A DNA stretch of 64,000 nt, from the NCBI RefSeq assembly GCF_029784165.1, contig NC_073695.1, positions 234,781,844-234,845,843 on the forward strand, given 5' to 3'. Below are positions 45,260 to 56,239 of this stretch, one piece after another. The notes under the pieces were generated by a model that worked only from the letters and a program-made list of their open reading frames with translations, ran no database searches and had not been told where the DNA came from. This DNA comes from Wyeomyia smithii. Lineage: Eukaryota; Arthropoda; Insecta; Diptera; Culicidae. Position 1 is the first letter of the stretch. Every line of letters starts with the position of its first letter. The position numbers and the translations under genes were made by a program.

Positions 45260-48200
45260 TCTCTTTGCGTCTGAAAAAACTGGGCAAAAAAAAATTGAAC
45301 GGAAAACAAGCTGGTTATTGGTTGGTCACTGTAATCGGCGTGCGACCAAACCGAACCAAGCACCATTTCTTTTAAAATTGGGTTTTCACACTAGTGGATG
45401 TTGTTTTTTTTCCTGTGTGGACTCATAACTGCGACCAGAGCTTAGATCTATTTTGATATTGCCCAGGTGTTTTCTGTGCTCTGCACTTCATATTATTGGC
45501 AGTATCACTATTGAAGTAAGTGATACGCTTCGTATAGTTCTTTTTACGCTAACTTTGTGGTCGTGGCTTTGCACACAACTCTTCTGATTTCTTTTGATGT
45601 AAGTTTTTAGAGATTAAGGTGATTCAAACTCAGTTTAAGGTAAACCTAAAACTTGTTCGAATCAATTAGATTGGGTTTCGAGAAAGTAATTCAAGATTTT
45701 TTATCATTAATTTTTATCACGATTTTCTTACTCCACTGATCAATTTCACTCCATTCCACGGTACTAAAAATGTGTGGACAAAAGTAATTTAATGTAGTAG
45801 AATAATTCGACATTTACAAATAAAAGACGAATTATTAGCTCAGACACAAGTTTTGAACAAAAAAGGTTATCTCGAATGCTGTACAAAAAAAGAAAATATT
45901 GTTTTATTTTTTAAGGCTATGGTGGTACAACCGAACTATTTCCTAATAAGCAATCAATTTCATCTGCATATTTAACCCAGTCTACGCTTCCGTTCGGGTT
46001 CCAATGGTATGTTTCTTCATTGTATACACTGAACCTCATCTCTATCTCATTGTGTCTCACTTTTCTCCTCTGTCCCCCACCTCTCGCCGTAACAACAAAC
46101 GCGCGCCCTGGCCTTTTGGTTCTCATTCTGAAAGTTGTGTGCATTCTGCTGGGTACGATATAAATTAGGCGATAAATAGTCCGTGCTTTTAATAATCCCG
46201 AATGAAATGTGTAGGTGGCATGCAATTGCAGTATTTGGTGGTTTGCTCACAATCGCCACATTTGCGGTAGTTACGAACATTCGCTCGAATGATTATTCGG
46301 GAGTTGGGTGTGTGCTTTGTGCTTACGACGACGCGCCGAACAGTTTGTGAGGGGCAGAACTGCTCCGATTGTTAGGTTCGGTCTTGTTGTTTTTATATGA
46401 TTAATGAAACAACGGCGGATCACGTCATTTGAAGAAAATAATTGGTACGAGCAAGCGTGGTTACTTCGGAAAATTCTGAAGTGCATCAATCGAATCATGA
46501 TTTTCAAGCATTGTGAGATGTTTTCTAATAGAAGACATGACATACACACAGCTAGCTTCAATGTTGCTAATGGATTTTTTTTATTTTATGCAAAAACTTT
46601 TACTCAATCAGTTGCACTATTTGATCATTTAATGTCTTTGTCAGATCTTCGACCCACATAGAACCAAATCAGAGCTAGTCAAATTTGCATGCCCTGTTCA
46701 AACAGAGTGTTCAAAATTTTTATTGTAAAAATCAACAAAACCGTGACATCCGATGGCGGCTGTCCGCGCTAACCGACTCAATTGGAATTCGTTCGGAACC
46801 CAAACGCAGGCAGGCTCTCGCACTTCGGGTCGATTTAAATCACGTTCCACGGTGACACTTGGGCCAATTTCGGTCGAAAATTTACCACCATAGAGGTAGC
46901 CATAAAATACACAAACAAGCGCATACACATTTTTCCGCTGTGTTTCGCCAGTAAAATTTGTTTACTGTTATTATTTGCAATGAAATATTCAGATTTATTC
47001 GATTTTTTACGTTTTCAGCACGTACCCCATTCGGTTGAACTCCTACGAGGTCGGCCTCGATATGTGGCGCCCTGCAACACACGGGACGCTAGCTAGCCGA
47101 GGGCACATCGGGAGCAACGAATGTTCGGGACAGCCCCGGCTAATGGAATTATGACGTACGGTCGAAGGTTTGCAGATGTTTTATTCTGGTACCGGGGCTG
47201 TGAACGCGTACATAAATAAAACATGCGTAACGATAACGATTTGTTAGTCTGGTTAGCCAATGGGAGCATTAGAAGAAGTGGTTCACGGGGTTCCGGGACG
47301 TACTTGACGGGCCCTTAGAGTAACTTCGTATGTTTGGCATGAAATTTGCTTCGATTGACTGTGCGCTGGGAGAGCTTCTAAAACATTCAGACAGAGGTGA
47401 TTCTGTGTGAATAATTCATCCATGCTCATGGGTGATTTAGTCCTTGCGAAGAAAAAGGATAGAATTATGGTGAGTAAAGCCACATGAAACACTGTACAGT
47501 AGATTAACAATAAAAAAATACTTCCTTTATACCCACCGTTCATTACGTTTGGCATCCACAGTTTTGATGGCGACACGCATTTCCTTCATCATTCGAAAAC
47601 GGTAGACGATATTCACCTAGTTTCTTAAAAGTGTTAAATGTCTTAAAAGTCAAACAAACCGTCCTGGTCTTATTTTTTTCGTTCTTCTAGAAAATTTTAA
47701 ATTTTTATTTCTTCATTATCGAACAACCTTCTAGATTTAAAACTTTTGATTTTAAAGACTGATGACTTTTAATATTTTTAAGATTTTTACAATTTTTTTC
47801 TGGTGAGAATAGTTTTTCAGTGAGAATAAATACAGAACTTTAGCGATGAAACTTTTTTTAACTAGAATATTCTAATTTTCAACTGGAAGAACCCAACCAG
47901 TTTTCATTGTTATTTTCCATTTGACAATAATTATCATCCGAACTGTTCAATACTGCCAACCAAATTAAGAAATTCAACAAAGGAAGCATTTACATAAAGT
48001 TCAATGCACTGAGAACGATAATGTCTTTCCTCGTGCAAGCACAATAAACCATCTTTAAAATGCAGATAACTTTCATGCTCGGCAGAATCTGCCATAAACA
48101 ATATCAAAACGGCATCAAAATTACGCAGGCTGCAATGGCCAAACCTTACCCCGTAACGCTATAATTATCTCGATCATAACGGTTCCCGGCAGCCCGGCAA

Positions 48201-49640
48201 AACCAGTCCAAGCAAGGCATTTGCCACATGGTGACTGATTTGACCATGTTCGCATGCATTACCGCTTGCATGTGCCGTATAAATAATTACCTGTCCGTCC
48301 GAACATACTTGCAACCATTTGGTGTTAAGGGCGACGACGACGGCAGGGGAATGCGAAGACAACGGAAGGAATCCTTCTTTCCAAATATTGGTCAACACGA
48401 GACCGCACCGTTGTTGCAGTGTGAAGCAACAGCTAGCAACCAGCAGCAGCACCAATAATCAGAAAAGAAAAACACCAAAAGGCATTCCCCGGACCGGTTT
48501 TACGGTACGAAGAACAGACTAATTCCTGCTCTACAAGTGGACTTTTCATCCAGCTGCTGCAGATGAGAGATGTGTTGTGTTGTGTTTACGATTTCGCCTG
48601 GCTAAGCCATCGGAAGTGTGACTATTTATTATTCCTTTAAATCTATGTAGTTTACAAAGAGAACAGAGAGGTTTACAGAAATCCTGCAGAGATGGGGTGG
48701 GATGTTTGCGTACTTTCAAGAATTCAGTCCAGCCTAACGCCACCGGGTAGCACTTGAGAGGACGTTCAGTTGGTGGACGGTGCAATCCGTGTAAAGGAGG
48801 GGAGGGTACGCTGTAAGTGAGGTTGTTGTTGTTCCTGTCACTAAGTCCCTGCTAGGCTCTAAAGTTATGAATAATTGCAGCTCTGCTGCGAACTGTTTTA
48901 ATCTGAGAGCTTCTGCTAATGGGGTGCACGTTCATCAACGCACAGTCAGACGGCTAGTGTTAATGTTTTGCTGTTTCTCTGTCTACCTCTATCTACGAGT
49001 TTCAAACCCCACAAGAATTATTTGATTAAAGTGATTTGTATTAATTATATGATGTTTTTAAATAAGTCAAATTTTTTAAGTGAAAAGTATTGTTATAAAT
49101 ATTACTTAAGAATTTAAGATCGAAAGCGCAGCAAATTAGGACAGTACTGTATATTAATGAATCACCTGTCGGGTAAACTCTACACTGCTATTTGTCATCA
49201 CAGATCTGCATCTGCGGGACGGACAACATTTATTCGTCCATTTAAAACCAGTTTCTGCAGGAAATGGAAGTGACCGAACTATGAGTGGATGGCTATAATT
49301 ATTGGTGTATACTTTTTTAACATGAGCAGTAGCAGTTCATAGAGTAGGATAAATTTTTTTCGTACGGACTGATCAAATATTAATTTCTAAGTATAAAAAA
49401 AAAATTTCACCGCTTTCATCACAGTTTTATAATACATGCATACCCACATTCCGCCCTGGAGCGGTGTCATTGTGATAAGTCAGGATAGGCAGGTGCCACG
49501 CGCGCAGCTACGATATGATAGCAGCTGCTTTCGGCGTGTGATTCGGATGCGCAGGGAAGACCAGATTGTCAACATAAAGGAGGTTTTCTTGTCTTTTCTC
49601 CATAGCTAGTGTTCGCAACCTGTTTTCACCAAGCTCGTTG
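45260..49640. other. Mostly unique non-coding DNA
   Basis: No transposon protein motifs and no convincing exon. Overlapping frames on both strands (46047-46280, 46271-46561, 48174-48522) have no domain and low GC structure. 46700-47280 and 48180-48840 are somewhat GC-richer, which in insects can accompany host gene sequence. No clear gene. Confidence 0.5.
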
Positions 49641-49650
49641 CTTTACGATG

Positions 49651-50586
49651 TACCGTAAACTGGGGTGACTTTGATCACCAGGGTGACTTTGATCACTATA
49701 CCTCTTCTCTGAAAATGTGGTGAAAAAGCGCTCGTAGTTGCTTGAGATTTGTCGTAATCTTCACTGATTGTGTGGATATATGTTCGCATTGCTACTATTC
49801 ATGCATTTCCTGCTATTTAAAGAGTGTTTTTCATGCTAAAATATTATTTGAAAATAAAGTGTATTTTTGGCGATTTTTGTTGCATACAAACAATCGGTTC
49901 AAGCAGATTCAAAACAACAAGTTGCAATACGTAAAGTGTTTTTATTTTGTTCCCAGATTAGTTCTTAAGATGAACAAATATTATAACAATACATTTTATT
50001 GTTATTTTTGCAAGATTTTCCTCGAAGGCAATGTTGAGTCCCAATTTTCTTCACAGCGTATTACATATTTCTTCTTAACAAAAACCCAAGACGTGAAGTA
50101 ACATGCAAATTTGGACAATTTCATAAGTCATATTCCTCGTGGACTAGTTTTTGACGGTTTTAGACCACCTTCTCTCTCAGTGAATAATCATTCATATATA
50201 TTCTAAAAATTATATGAATCTTGGACATTCGCCATTATAAACTGTTCACGTAGAATGTGAATGGCCCCCAAATTGCTTTCCATATTTATAAACTCGTTTA
50301 TGTCGTTTAAGGCTGTTCAATTTAGTAAAAGTAGCAAAGTGTTACTCCAAATTCATTAAAACAATGAAGTGATCAAAGTCACCCCGGAATGATTATTGGT
50401 GTAAAATTTTTAGAGCATATTTAAAAACAGCAAAATTGTTGCTAAACTTTTGAAGTAGTGACTGAATCTTTTTCAATGCATGCCAGTACTTATTTTAAAA
50501 ATATCAAAGAATATTGTTTTCAGTATATTCTGAAAATATTTGAGATACAATCAAAAAAGTGATCAAAGTCACCCCAGTTTACGGTA
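49651..50586. mobile_element. MITE-like element, copy 2 (partner of 21988-22913)
   Basis: TA at 49651, then CCGTAAACTGGGGTGACTTT..., mirrored before TA at 50585-50586. A second subterminal copy gggtgactttgatcac follows the left tip at 49680. The interior matches copy 1 in reverse orientation, for example atttcctgctatttaaagag..., ttcatgctaaaata and caaacaatcggttcaagcag. The 120-codon open frame inside (49742-50101) is not a gene. 936 bp against 926 bp in copy 1. Confidence 0.88.
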
Positions 50587-50589
50587 CCC

Positions 50590-51535
50590 ATCAAAGCAAT
50601 AAGCAAGCTGCGAATTGAACAAACAGTTTTCTACTGATATAATTGCCGAAATTATTGGGAGGCTTTGAAATAATAACTTTTACAGTTGAAGGTCTTGCAA
50701 AAAAAAATCATACGAGATGATCGATTTGGGAATCTTTTTATCAGCATGCTTCTGGCGATCGTGCGTTGAACTTTATTCCTGTTATTTTGGTTAAGATAAT
50801 GGCGTTGAAAAAAAACTTCGAACATATCTCGCACATGTTGTCATCGTGAACAAGAGCAAAAAATAAATAACACCGAGATAAAAAAAGGAATAGCGTTGAT
50901 AATAATTTATATGCATGTTACGACGATTGCATGTTAATGAATGTTGATAAATAACACATTATTATTTTTGTTATTAATTATTCGAATTAATATTATTTAT
51001 TAATAATTATTTGACGACATTCTCACTGTCACTGGATTTGTTTTTTGGAAGCTTGATTTTTTCTTCTCCTTTGGTTATGCAACATTTCTAAAACGGTAAT
51101 TTGTACAATAAGCAGATAAGTTGGGTTCCGTATTATGGGTACAAATGGGGTTGAGTGGTTGCTCAGGAACATTTATTCAATGCTCTTGCGCAATGTTTCT
51201 AGTTTTGACGCGACACAGTGCGACCACAGCAGCTGTTCTTATATGTTGATGCAACCTTCTCTTATTATACAAGAAAGTGAGAAACAAAAATCAGCGCGTA
51301 AAAAACACTTCTATTAAATGATCGCAATTGGCACATGAAATTCTCTCTTTATTACACAAAAACTAAGTGACGTATAATCGAAACTTGAAATGGATTATAA
51401 TGATAAAGATTTGTATTATCTGTAACCAGTCGATAAATATAAAGTTATCTACAAATAAACTACTGGAAAAATCAAAATTTTCAATCAAGCCGTTCAGAAA
51501 ACTACCAAATTCTACTATTCTGACATTATAAAGTA
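50590..51535. other. AT-rich non-coding DNA
   Basis: Nothing recognised beyond poly-A runs at 50700 and a TTATTAATT-rich patch at about 50955-51010. Confidence 0.5.
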
Positions 51536-51539
51536 TCTT

Positions 51540-51800
51540 CAACGTTAAATGGCTGATTATTTTGTTCCGCATTACTATTATCATCTAGCTGGACTGTTCG
51601 TAGTAATTCAAATTCGGTATGCTACCTTACTAGGGTTGCGATACGTAGTTTCGTGACGTGGCTTCTGTCTTAGATAAAGCCGTGTAGGTTGGGATAGAAG
51701 TTGCCTAACATCAGCAAAAACTATATTTATAAAAGATCAACTAATATGGCGACGTATTCTGGATCGTTAATCGGTCAGTCGCCGCAAAATTAATGTAAGT
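51540..51800 (-). repeat. Fragments of the RTE-like LINE 5' region and its tail
   Basis: The minus strand of about 51575-51660 (cgaaactacgtatcgcaacc, tagtaaggtagcataccga, ttactacgaacagt) matches 42820-42900 of the LINE 5' UTR. At 51741-51800, on the plus strand, atggcgacgtattctggatc and aatcggtcagtcgccg match the 44010-44070 tail region. The two pieces face each other, so this is a rearranged remnant. Confidence 0.65.
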
Positions 51801-52452
51801 AAGTACATTACAAGGCACAGAAACTAGTTGCATAACATGAAATTTGAACTTTGCTTTTGCTGGCTTGCAAAACCGGCAAATCTTTTAACTCTTTTTGACT
51901 CTGTAAGAAAATACAGTAGAATGTGTACGCGATTTACTCTGGTAATTAAATAAATATAAATGTCAAAAATAAATCTTCAGAAAATTTGCTTACTATTTAC
52001 GTTTAAATTTCAATTAAGTCACTTTTTCAATTCGGTGGCATACTTGAATGGCCTAACATTTTTTGATAAGTTTCGCGCCCTTTCCGTAGCATTTGGTCAC
52101 AAAATGTCAATCCCCCCTGTAAAAACGTAGCATAACATACTTCCCCCCGCTCGAAAACGCATAAGAATACTTACTGTAACAAATAAAAAATAATAAAAAA
52201 AAATCACCGTGTCATTCACTGTATTTAAGTCTTTATCACTCATACATTCAGGACTGTATTTCATATGATGTGACCTTGCTCTGTATTCATGTCTTCTGCT
52301 TTGCCTTTTGTTACGAGGAGAGGTTGGACGTATATGTATATGTATATGATCGTTCCATTAAAATGCTATGTCGGTTTTAACCAACCCCTCTCTTCTATTG
52401 AAGATATTACGTCATTTAATTATGCTCCCGTATAAAAAAGTAAATAATATAT
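51801..52452. other. No feature recognised
   Basis: AT-rich text with no repeat partner found. A TATATGTATATGTATATG simple run is at about 52330-52350. Confidence 0.5.
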
Positions 52453-54109
52453 GGATCGTTCCATACAAAGTGGTTAATTTGGACACCACTATCACGTTTT
52501 TGGCTCAAACTTTGGGGAATTTTTCATCTAGGTTCACATTGGAAACATTTCAACATTTTGCTCTGTTAGACCCCCTCTTTTTTTTAAAAGGTGGCGGGAA
52601 AATCTGCAATCAGACCCCCTCTTAGTTGCAAAATAACGCATTTTTTGTTCAAAGTCTCCTTTTTTTTCCTTACAATTCATACACGTACGATGTTCGAAAA
52701 ATACTGATAGATGATTTAAATTGATAGTGTTTTTTGGGAAATTTGATAATGTCTATGAAGTTAAATTATGTCAATGAATTTTAAGAAATATAAAATAGAG
52801 ATTTTGAACAAAAAAAGCGTTTTGTTACAGCAAAGAGAGATGTACTTACGAAATTCAGAACTATTTTCGTGAAAATGCTATATCTCGAGATTGGCTAATA
52901 TTACCTCGGGATGATAGTTGTTTCTAATGTGAAATTTTCCAAGAAAAATCGTATTCCGTAATTATCAAATTTAAAATCAAAATGGCTGCATTTGCCGAAA
53001 AATGTAAATTTAGTTTAAAAAAACAAAAATAATCCATCTGGCAACACTTCCGGTCAAAAATAATATTTTTTCTGGATTCCTTGGTTTATTTTCTTCAAAA
53101 TTCATCTATTACTATTTTTTAATTACGAAGTTTACAACTTTTTTCGTAAAATTGTTATATCTCGAGATTGGCTCATATTACCTCGGGATGATAGTTGTTT
53201 CTTGTGTGAAATTTTCCAAGGAACACGATGAAATTATAAAATTTAAAATCAAAATGGCTGCATTTGCCGAAAAATGTAAATTTAGTTTTCAAATACAAAA
53301 ATACTTTATCTGGCAACACTTTCGATCAAAAATTATATTTTTTCTGGATTCCTTGGTTTATTTTCTTTAAAAATCATCTATCACTATTTTTCGGGTGACT
53401 TACATCTATAAATTGTAAAAAAAAAAATAATTACGAAGTTTACAACTTTTTTCGTAAAATTGTTATATCTCGAGATTGGCTCAAATGACCTCGGGATGAT
53501 AGTTGTTTCTTTTGTGAAATTTTCCAAGGAACACGATGAAACTATCAAATTTAAAATCAAAATGGCTGCATTTGCCGAAAAATGTAAATTTAATTTTCAA
53601 ATACAAAAATAATTTATCTGGCAACACTTCCGGTCAAAACTCATATTTTGTCTAGATTCCTTGGTTTATTTTCTTCAAAAATCATCTTTCAGTATTTTCC
53701 GGACATCTACGTCTATGCATTGTAAGAAAAAGACAAAAAATGGCTGCATTTGCCGAAAAATGAAAATTTAGTTTTCAAATACAAAAATACTTTATCTGGC
53801 AACACTTCCGGTCAAAACTTATATTTTTGCTGGATTCCTTGGTTTATTTTCTTCAAAAATCATCTATCAGTATTTTTCGGACATCTTACGTCTATGAATT
53901 GTAAGAAAAAAAAAAAGATTTTTAACGAAAAATGCGTGACTTTGCAATAAACAGGGGGTCCCACAGAGCGGGGGGTATTCCAATCGACACCAAATTTGGG
54001 ATTTTTCCAAAGTGACTGTAGATGAATAATTCTCCCAACTTTGAGCAAAACTTGTGATGGTCGTGTCCAAGTTTGTGCTTTTTCGTGGTCACTTTATATA
54101 GAATGACCC
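52453..54109. mobile_element. Composite non-autonomous element with ~200-bp inverted ends and an internal tandem array
   Basis: Left end GGATCGTTCCATACAAAGTGG at 52453 pairs with the right end ...tcactttatatagaatgacc at 54088-54109. Further in, gtccaaattaacc/ggacac, gctcaaactttggggaattt / attctcccaactttgagc, and agaccccctc / gggggtcc correspond in inverted order over about 200 bp. The interior is the tandem array listed separately. GGGTCATTCCATACGAAGTG-type ends are common in mosquito repeats. No protein encoded. Confidence 0.7.
52855..53935 (+). repeat. Imperfect tandem array, ~270-310-bp units, last unit truncated
   Basis: The word tatctcgagattggct occurs near 52881, 53157 and 53465, and aatggctgcatttgccg near 52981, 53254, 53563 and 53738, each followed by aaatgtaaatttagttt and then tctggcaacactt(c/t)cg and ctggattccttggtttat. 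Spacings of the second word are about 273, 309 and 175 bp, so the last unit lacks its first half. Units are about 85-90 percent alike by eye. Local AT-rich indels separate them. Confidence 0.9.
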
Positions 54110-54189
54110 TTATTATTTATCCGTGATTGTGTGCAATATAGTTTTACCCTTCCTTCTACACGCTTACTGTTATACTATGCCGAGCTCTG

Positions 54190-54371
54190 TTTCTCCTACC
54201 AAAAATCACCGCTTTTAATTCTCTAAAGAATTTTCGTTGGGCGTCTTTCTGGCCAGTTTTCTGATAAGAGGTTAGTTTTGCCTCGTTCCCTCTATCACAT
54301 ATCGCCAAATATAATTCCCTGGAAAAGCTCCGGCGATGGGCGTCCTGCCAGTTTTATTATAAGAGGGATTT
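54190..54371 (+). repeat. Two related ~100-bp segments
   Basis: aattctctaaagaattttcg...gggcgtctttctggccagttttctgataagagg (54215-54273) resembles aattccctggaaaagctccg...gggcgtcctgccagttttattataagagg (54312-54367), offset by about 98 bp. A diverged tandem duplication or paired repeat, class unknown. Confidence 0.6.
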
Positions 54372-54546
54372 AGGGGCCATCCGCATACCACGTGGACAGC
54401 TTTGGAATGGGGGGGGGGGGGGGTATTGGGTAATGTCCACGGTCCATACAATTTTTTTAGAATTTATATGGGCAGTTGTTCATGGAGGGGGAGGGGGGGG
54501 GGTCAAAATCGTTAAAAATCTGTCCACGTGGTATGAGGATGGCCTC
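54372..54546. mobile_element. Short MITE, 175 bp, CCACGTGGACAG inverted ends
   Basis: AGGGGCCATCCGCATACCAC at 54372 and its near-complement gtggtatgaggatggcctct ending at 54546 enclose poly-G runs (54411-54424 and 54492-54502). Inverted ends agree over about 25 bp with two differences. The motif of a perfect CCACGTGG E-box palindrome is part of the end. Similar AGGGGCCATCC-type ends are common in mosquito genomes. No coding. Confidence 0.8.
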
Positions 54547-54650
54547 TTATTTTTTTGTTTAGAGGTAGTCACACCAAGATCAGGAGGGTAAGTGGGGGTA
54601 GCTTGAGAATAAACCCATGCTTAGATGCTTTTTGACATCGAATGGCATGA

Positions 54651-54729
54651 TTCTACTAAAATTCGAACCTGTGGCCATCCGCTTGAAAAAGCGGACTCTG
54701 TAATCTTGCGGTTACGCAGCTCCTCTTTT
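54651..54729 (-). repeat. tRNA-like sequence, probably tRNA-derived repeat
   Basis: Minus strand: gaggagctgcgtaaccgcaa, gattacagagtccgcttttt, caagcggatggccacaggtt, cgaattttagtagaat. A D-arm-like GTAA/TTAC stem, an anticodon-arm-like tccgc/gcgga stem with an 8-base loop, and a box B-like GGTTCGAAT are in the right order, but acceptor arms do not pair. A functional tRNA is therefore unlikely; a tRNA-derived SINE head is likelier. Confidence 0.4.
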
Positions 54730-54734
54730 TAATC

Positions 54735-55000
54735 TTAGTTTAGCACAAACTTTTGGCGTAGACTAGGGCTCTCAAGAAGTTAGGTTGCATAGGAGTGTAA
54801 AATGAAAATCTGAAAACGGAAAAAGGGACAATTTTGTCCATTTTTTAAATGTTTGAAACTTAATCAGTTTCCGACCGATTTTCTTCATTCTTACAGCAAT
54901 CGATTGGAAAATCATCTATGCATTCTCCCAAATGCAGAAAATTGTAATTTGATTTTTCAAACTATTGCACTATTGAAAATGCCAAGCCTTGTTGAAACGC
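54735..55000. other. No feature recognised
   Basis: A short AT-rich gap before the next repeat. A 61-codon frame at 54853-55038 has no domain. Confidence 0.5.
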
Positions 55001-55004
55001 AGAT

Positions 55005-55345
55005 TTCGACCTCTGATTGGTCACTTAATGCTTGCTAACTCTAGCACGCTCCACATAATTAAATAATTAGTAAACTCTTTGGGCTATATAAGAGCCTGTC
55101 TCTGCTCAATCATTTTTTCAGTTGATGGCGATTATGACGATTCCAATTAAGCAGCAGAGGGTAGCAGCAGTAACGGCAGCAGGTAGCAGCAGTGGCGGCA
55201 GACGGCGTACGCCACTAAAACGCATAATTAGCCTTGAAAATGGAAACGGAAGAGTTTATTTGAAACGTAGATATTGATTGATCTGATTGATCACTCAATG
55301 ATTGCGTTTTCTAACACGGTCGACAGAATTATATATTCAGTAAAC
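55005..55345 (+). repeat. Dispersed repeat with TATA-like box, copy B, partly duplicated
   Basis: tctgattggtcacttaatgc, ttgctaactctagcacg, actctttgggctatataaga and gcctgtctctgctcaatc match the minus strand of 33785-34055, followed by the gtagcagcagt/gcagcag run at 55160-55200. A second start of the same family follows at about 55275-55345 (gattgatcactcaatgattg, ttctaacacggtcgacagaa). A related piece is at 41715-41775. The TATATAAG box at 55085 is preserved in both long copies. Confidence 0.65.
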
Positions 55346-55384
55346 CATGAATGTACTAACGTATGCGTTAAATGAAATAACCTA

Positions 55385-56186
55385 TTTTCGGATGGCGGTA
55401 AAAAAATAACTAACACGTCATCGACCTTATGGGATTTCTTGTTGAGCGACGCAACTTCCGGCTGGCACTTCGTACTATAAACTTCTCCGTTCACGGCCAG
55501 TTCGGAGCGGAAGAAGAGCAGCTCTGACATTCCATTCTCGCTGATTGTCAGCCACAGTACCACCTTCTTGGGGAACTTGGTGTGTGAATAAAACTTCAGC
55601 TTGGTGCTTATTTTCTTCGTGGGGGTAATAAAATACAAAGTGCCCTGCCAGTCGTTGTCATCCAGGGTGAGACAGGTCTCGTCATCCATCAGCACCGACA
55701 CTTCGTGTTTTGCCGGAAAAATCAATTGGATAATTTTATTCAGGCGCTGCTGCTGCGTCATTGCCTGCAGCTCCAAGATTAGTAACTACTGCTTCCTGAC
55801 ATGTATGTCCATGTTTGCCAGGCACTTTGTCACTGTTTGACCGGTTGCACCGACCTCCCGGCCCAGCGCACGCAGCGATGTAGCCACTTTTCCCTCGGTC
55901 TTCCTCTTCGCAACCTTTGAAGCATCTTGCCGCTCAGGATCGTCGGCCGTCCAGAACCGGGCTTTCTCTCAATGCTCTGATTGTTTTTCAATAGTGCCAA
56001 GATGTTGTAGATGCCGGAACGGTCGTATCCGGTGTCCACGAACTGCCCGTTCATGGTGCCCGTTTTCGACGCAACGGGGTACCGTTCTTTGAACGCGCAC
56101 ACTTCTGAACGGAGTAGCTTCACTGTTTTCGCTATCACGGTTAGAGTTCGACTGATAGAGCTATCAATTTTTTTCTGTTGACTCAT
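55385..56186 (-). pseudogene. Tc1/mariner-type DD37E transposase relic, copy 3 (N-terminal part)
   Basis: Minus strand ATG at 56186: MSQQKKIDSSISRTLTVIAK, an N-terminal DNA-binding domain with FVDTGYDRSGIYNILALLK and a linker ERKPGSGRPTILSGKM (GRPR-like motif). After a frame change near 55850 the text resumes ELQAMTQQQRLNKIIQLIF, VLMDDETCLTLDDNDWQGT (first catalytic Asp, 55700-55640), then LKFYSHTKFPKKVVLWLTI. Similarity ends near 55385, before the second Asp and the Glu. Longest open part is 161 codons. Unlike copies 1 and 2, the N-terminus here is largely intact. Confidence 0.85.
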
Positions 56187-56239
56187 GATGATGAGTATGT
56201 GTATGATTGATGCTACATGCGTATTTTGCATTTTTTTTT

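Noticed and set aside
49742..50101. 119-codon open frame
   Set aside because: Lies wholly inside a MITE, is rich in Phe/Tyr/Lys/Asn because of AT content, and the corresponding place in the other copy is not open.
52855..53935. CRISPR array
   Set aside because: Repeat units are ~300 bp and contiguous, without unique spacers; this is an ordinary tandem repeat in eukaryotic DNA.
54651..54729. Functional tRNA gene
   Set aside because: Box B and an anticodon-like stem are present, but the acceptor stem does not form and the anticodon loop has 8 bases, so it is listed only as tRNA-like.
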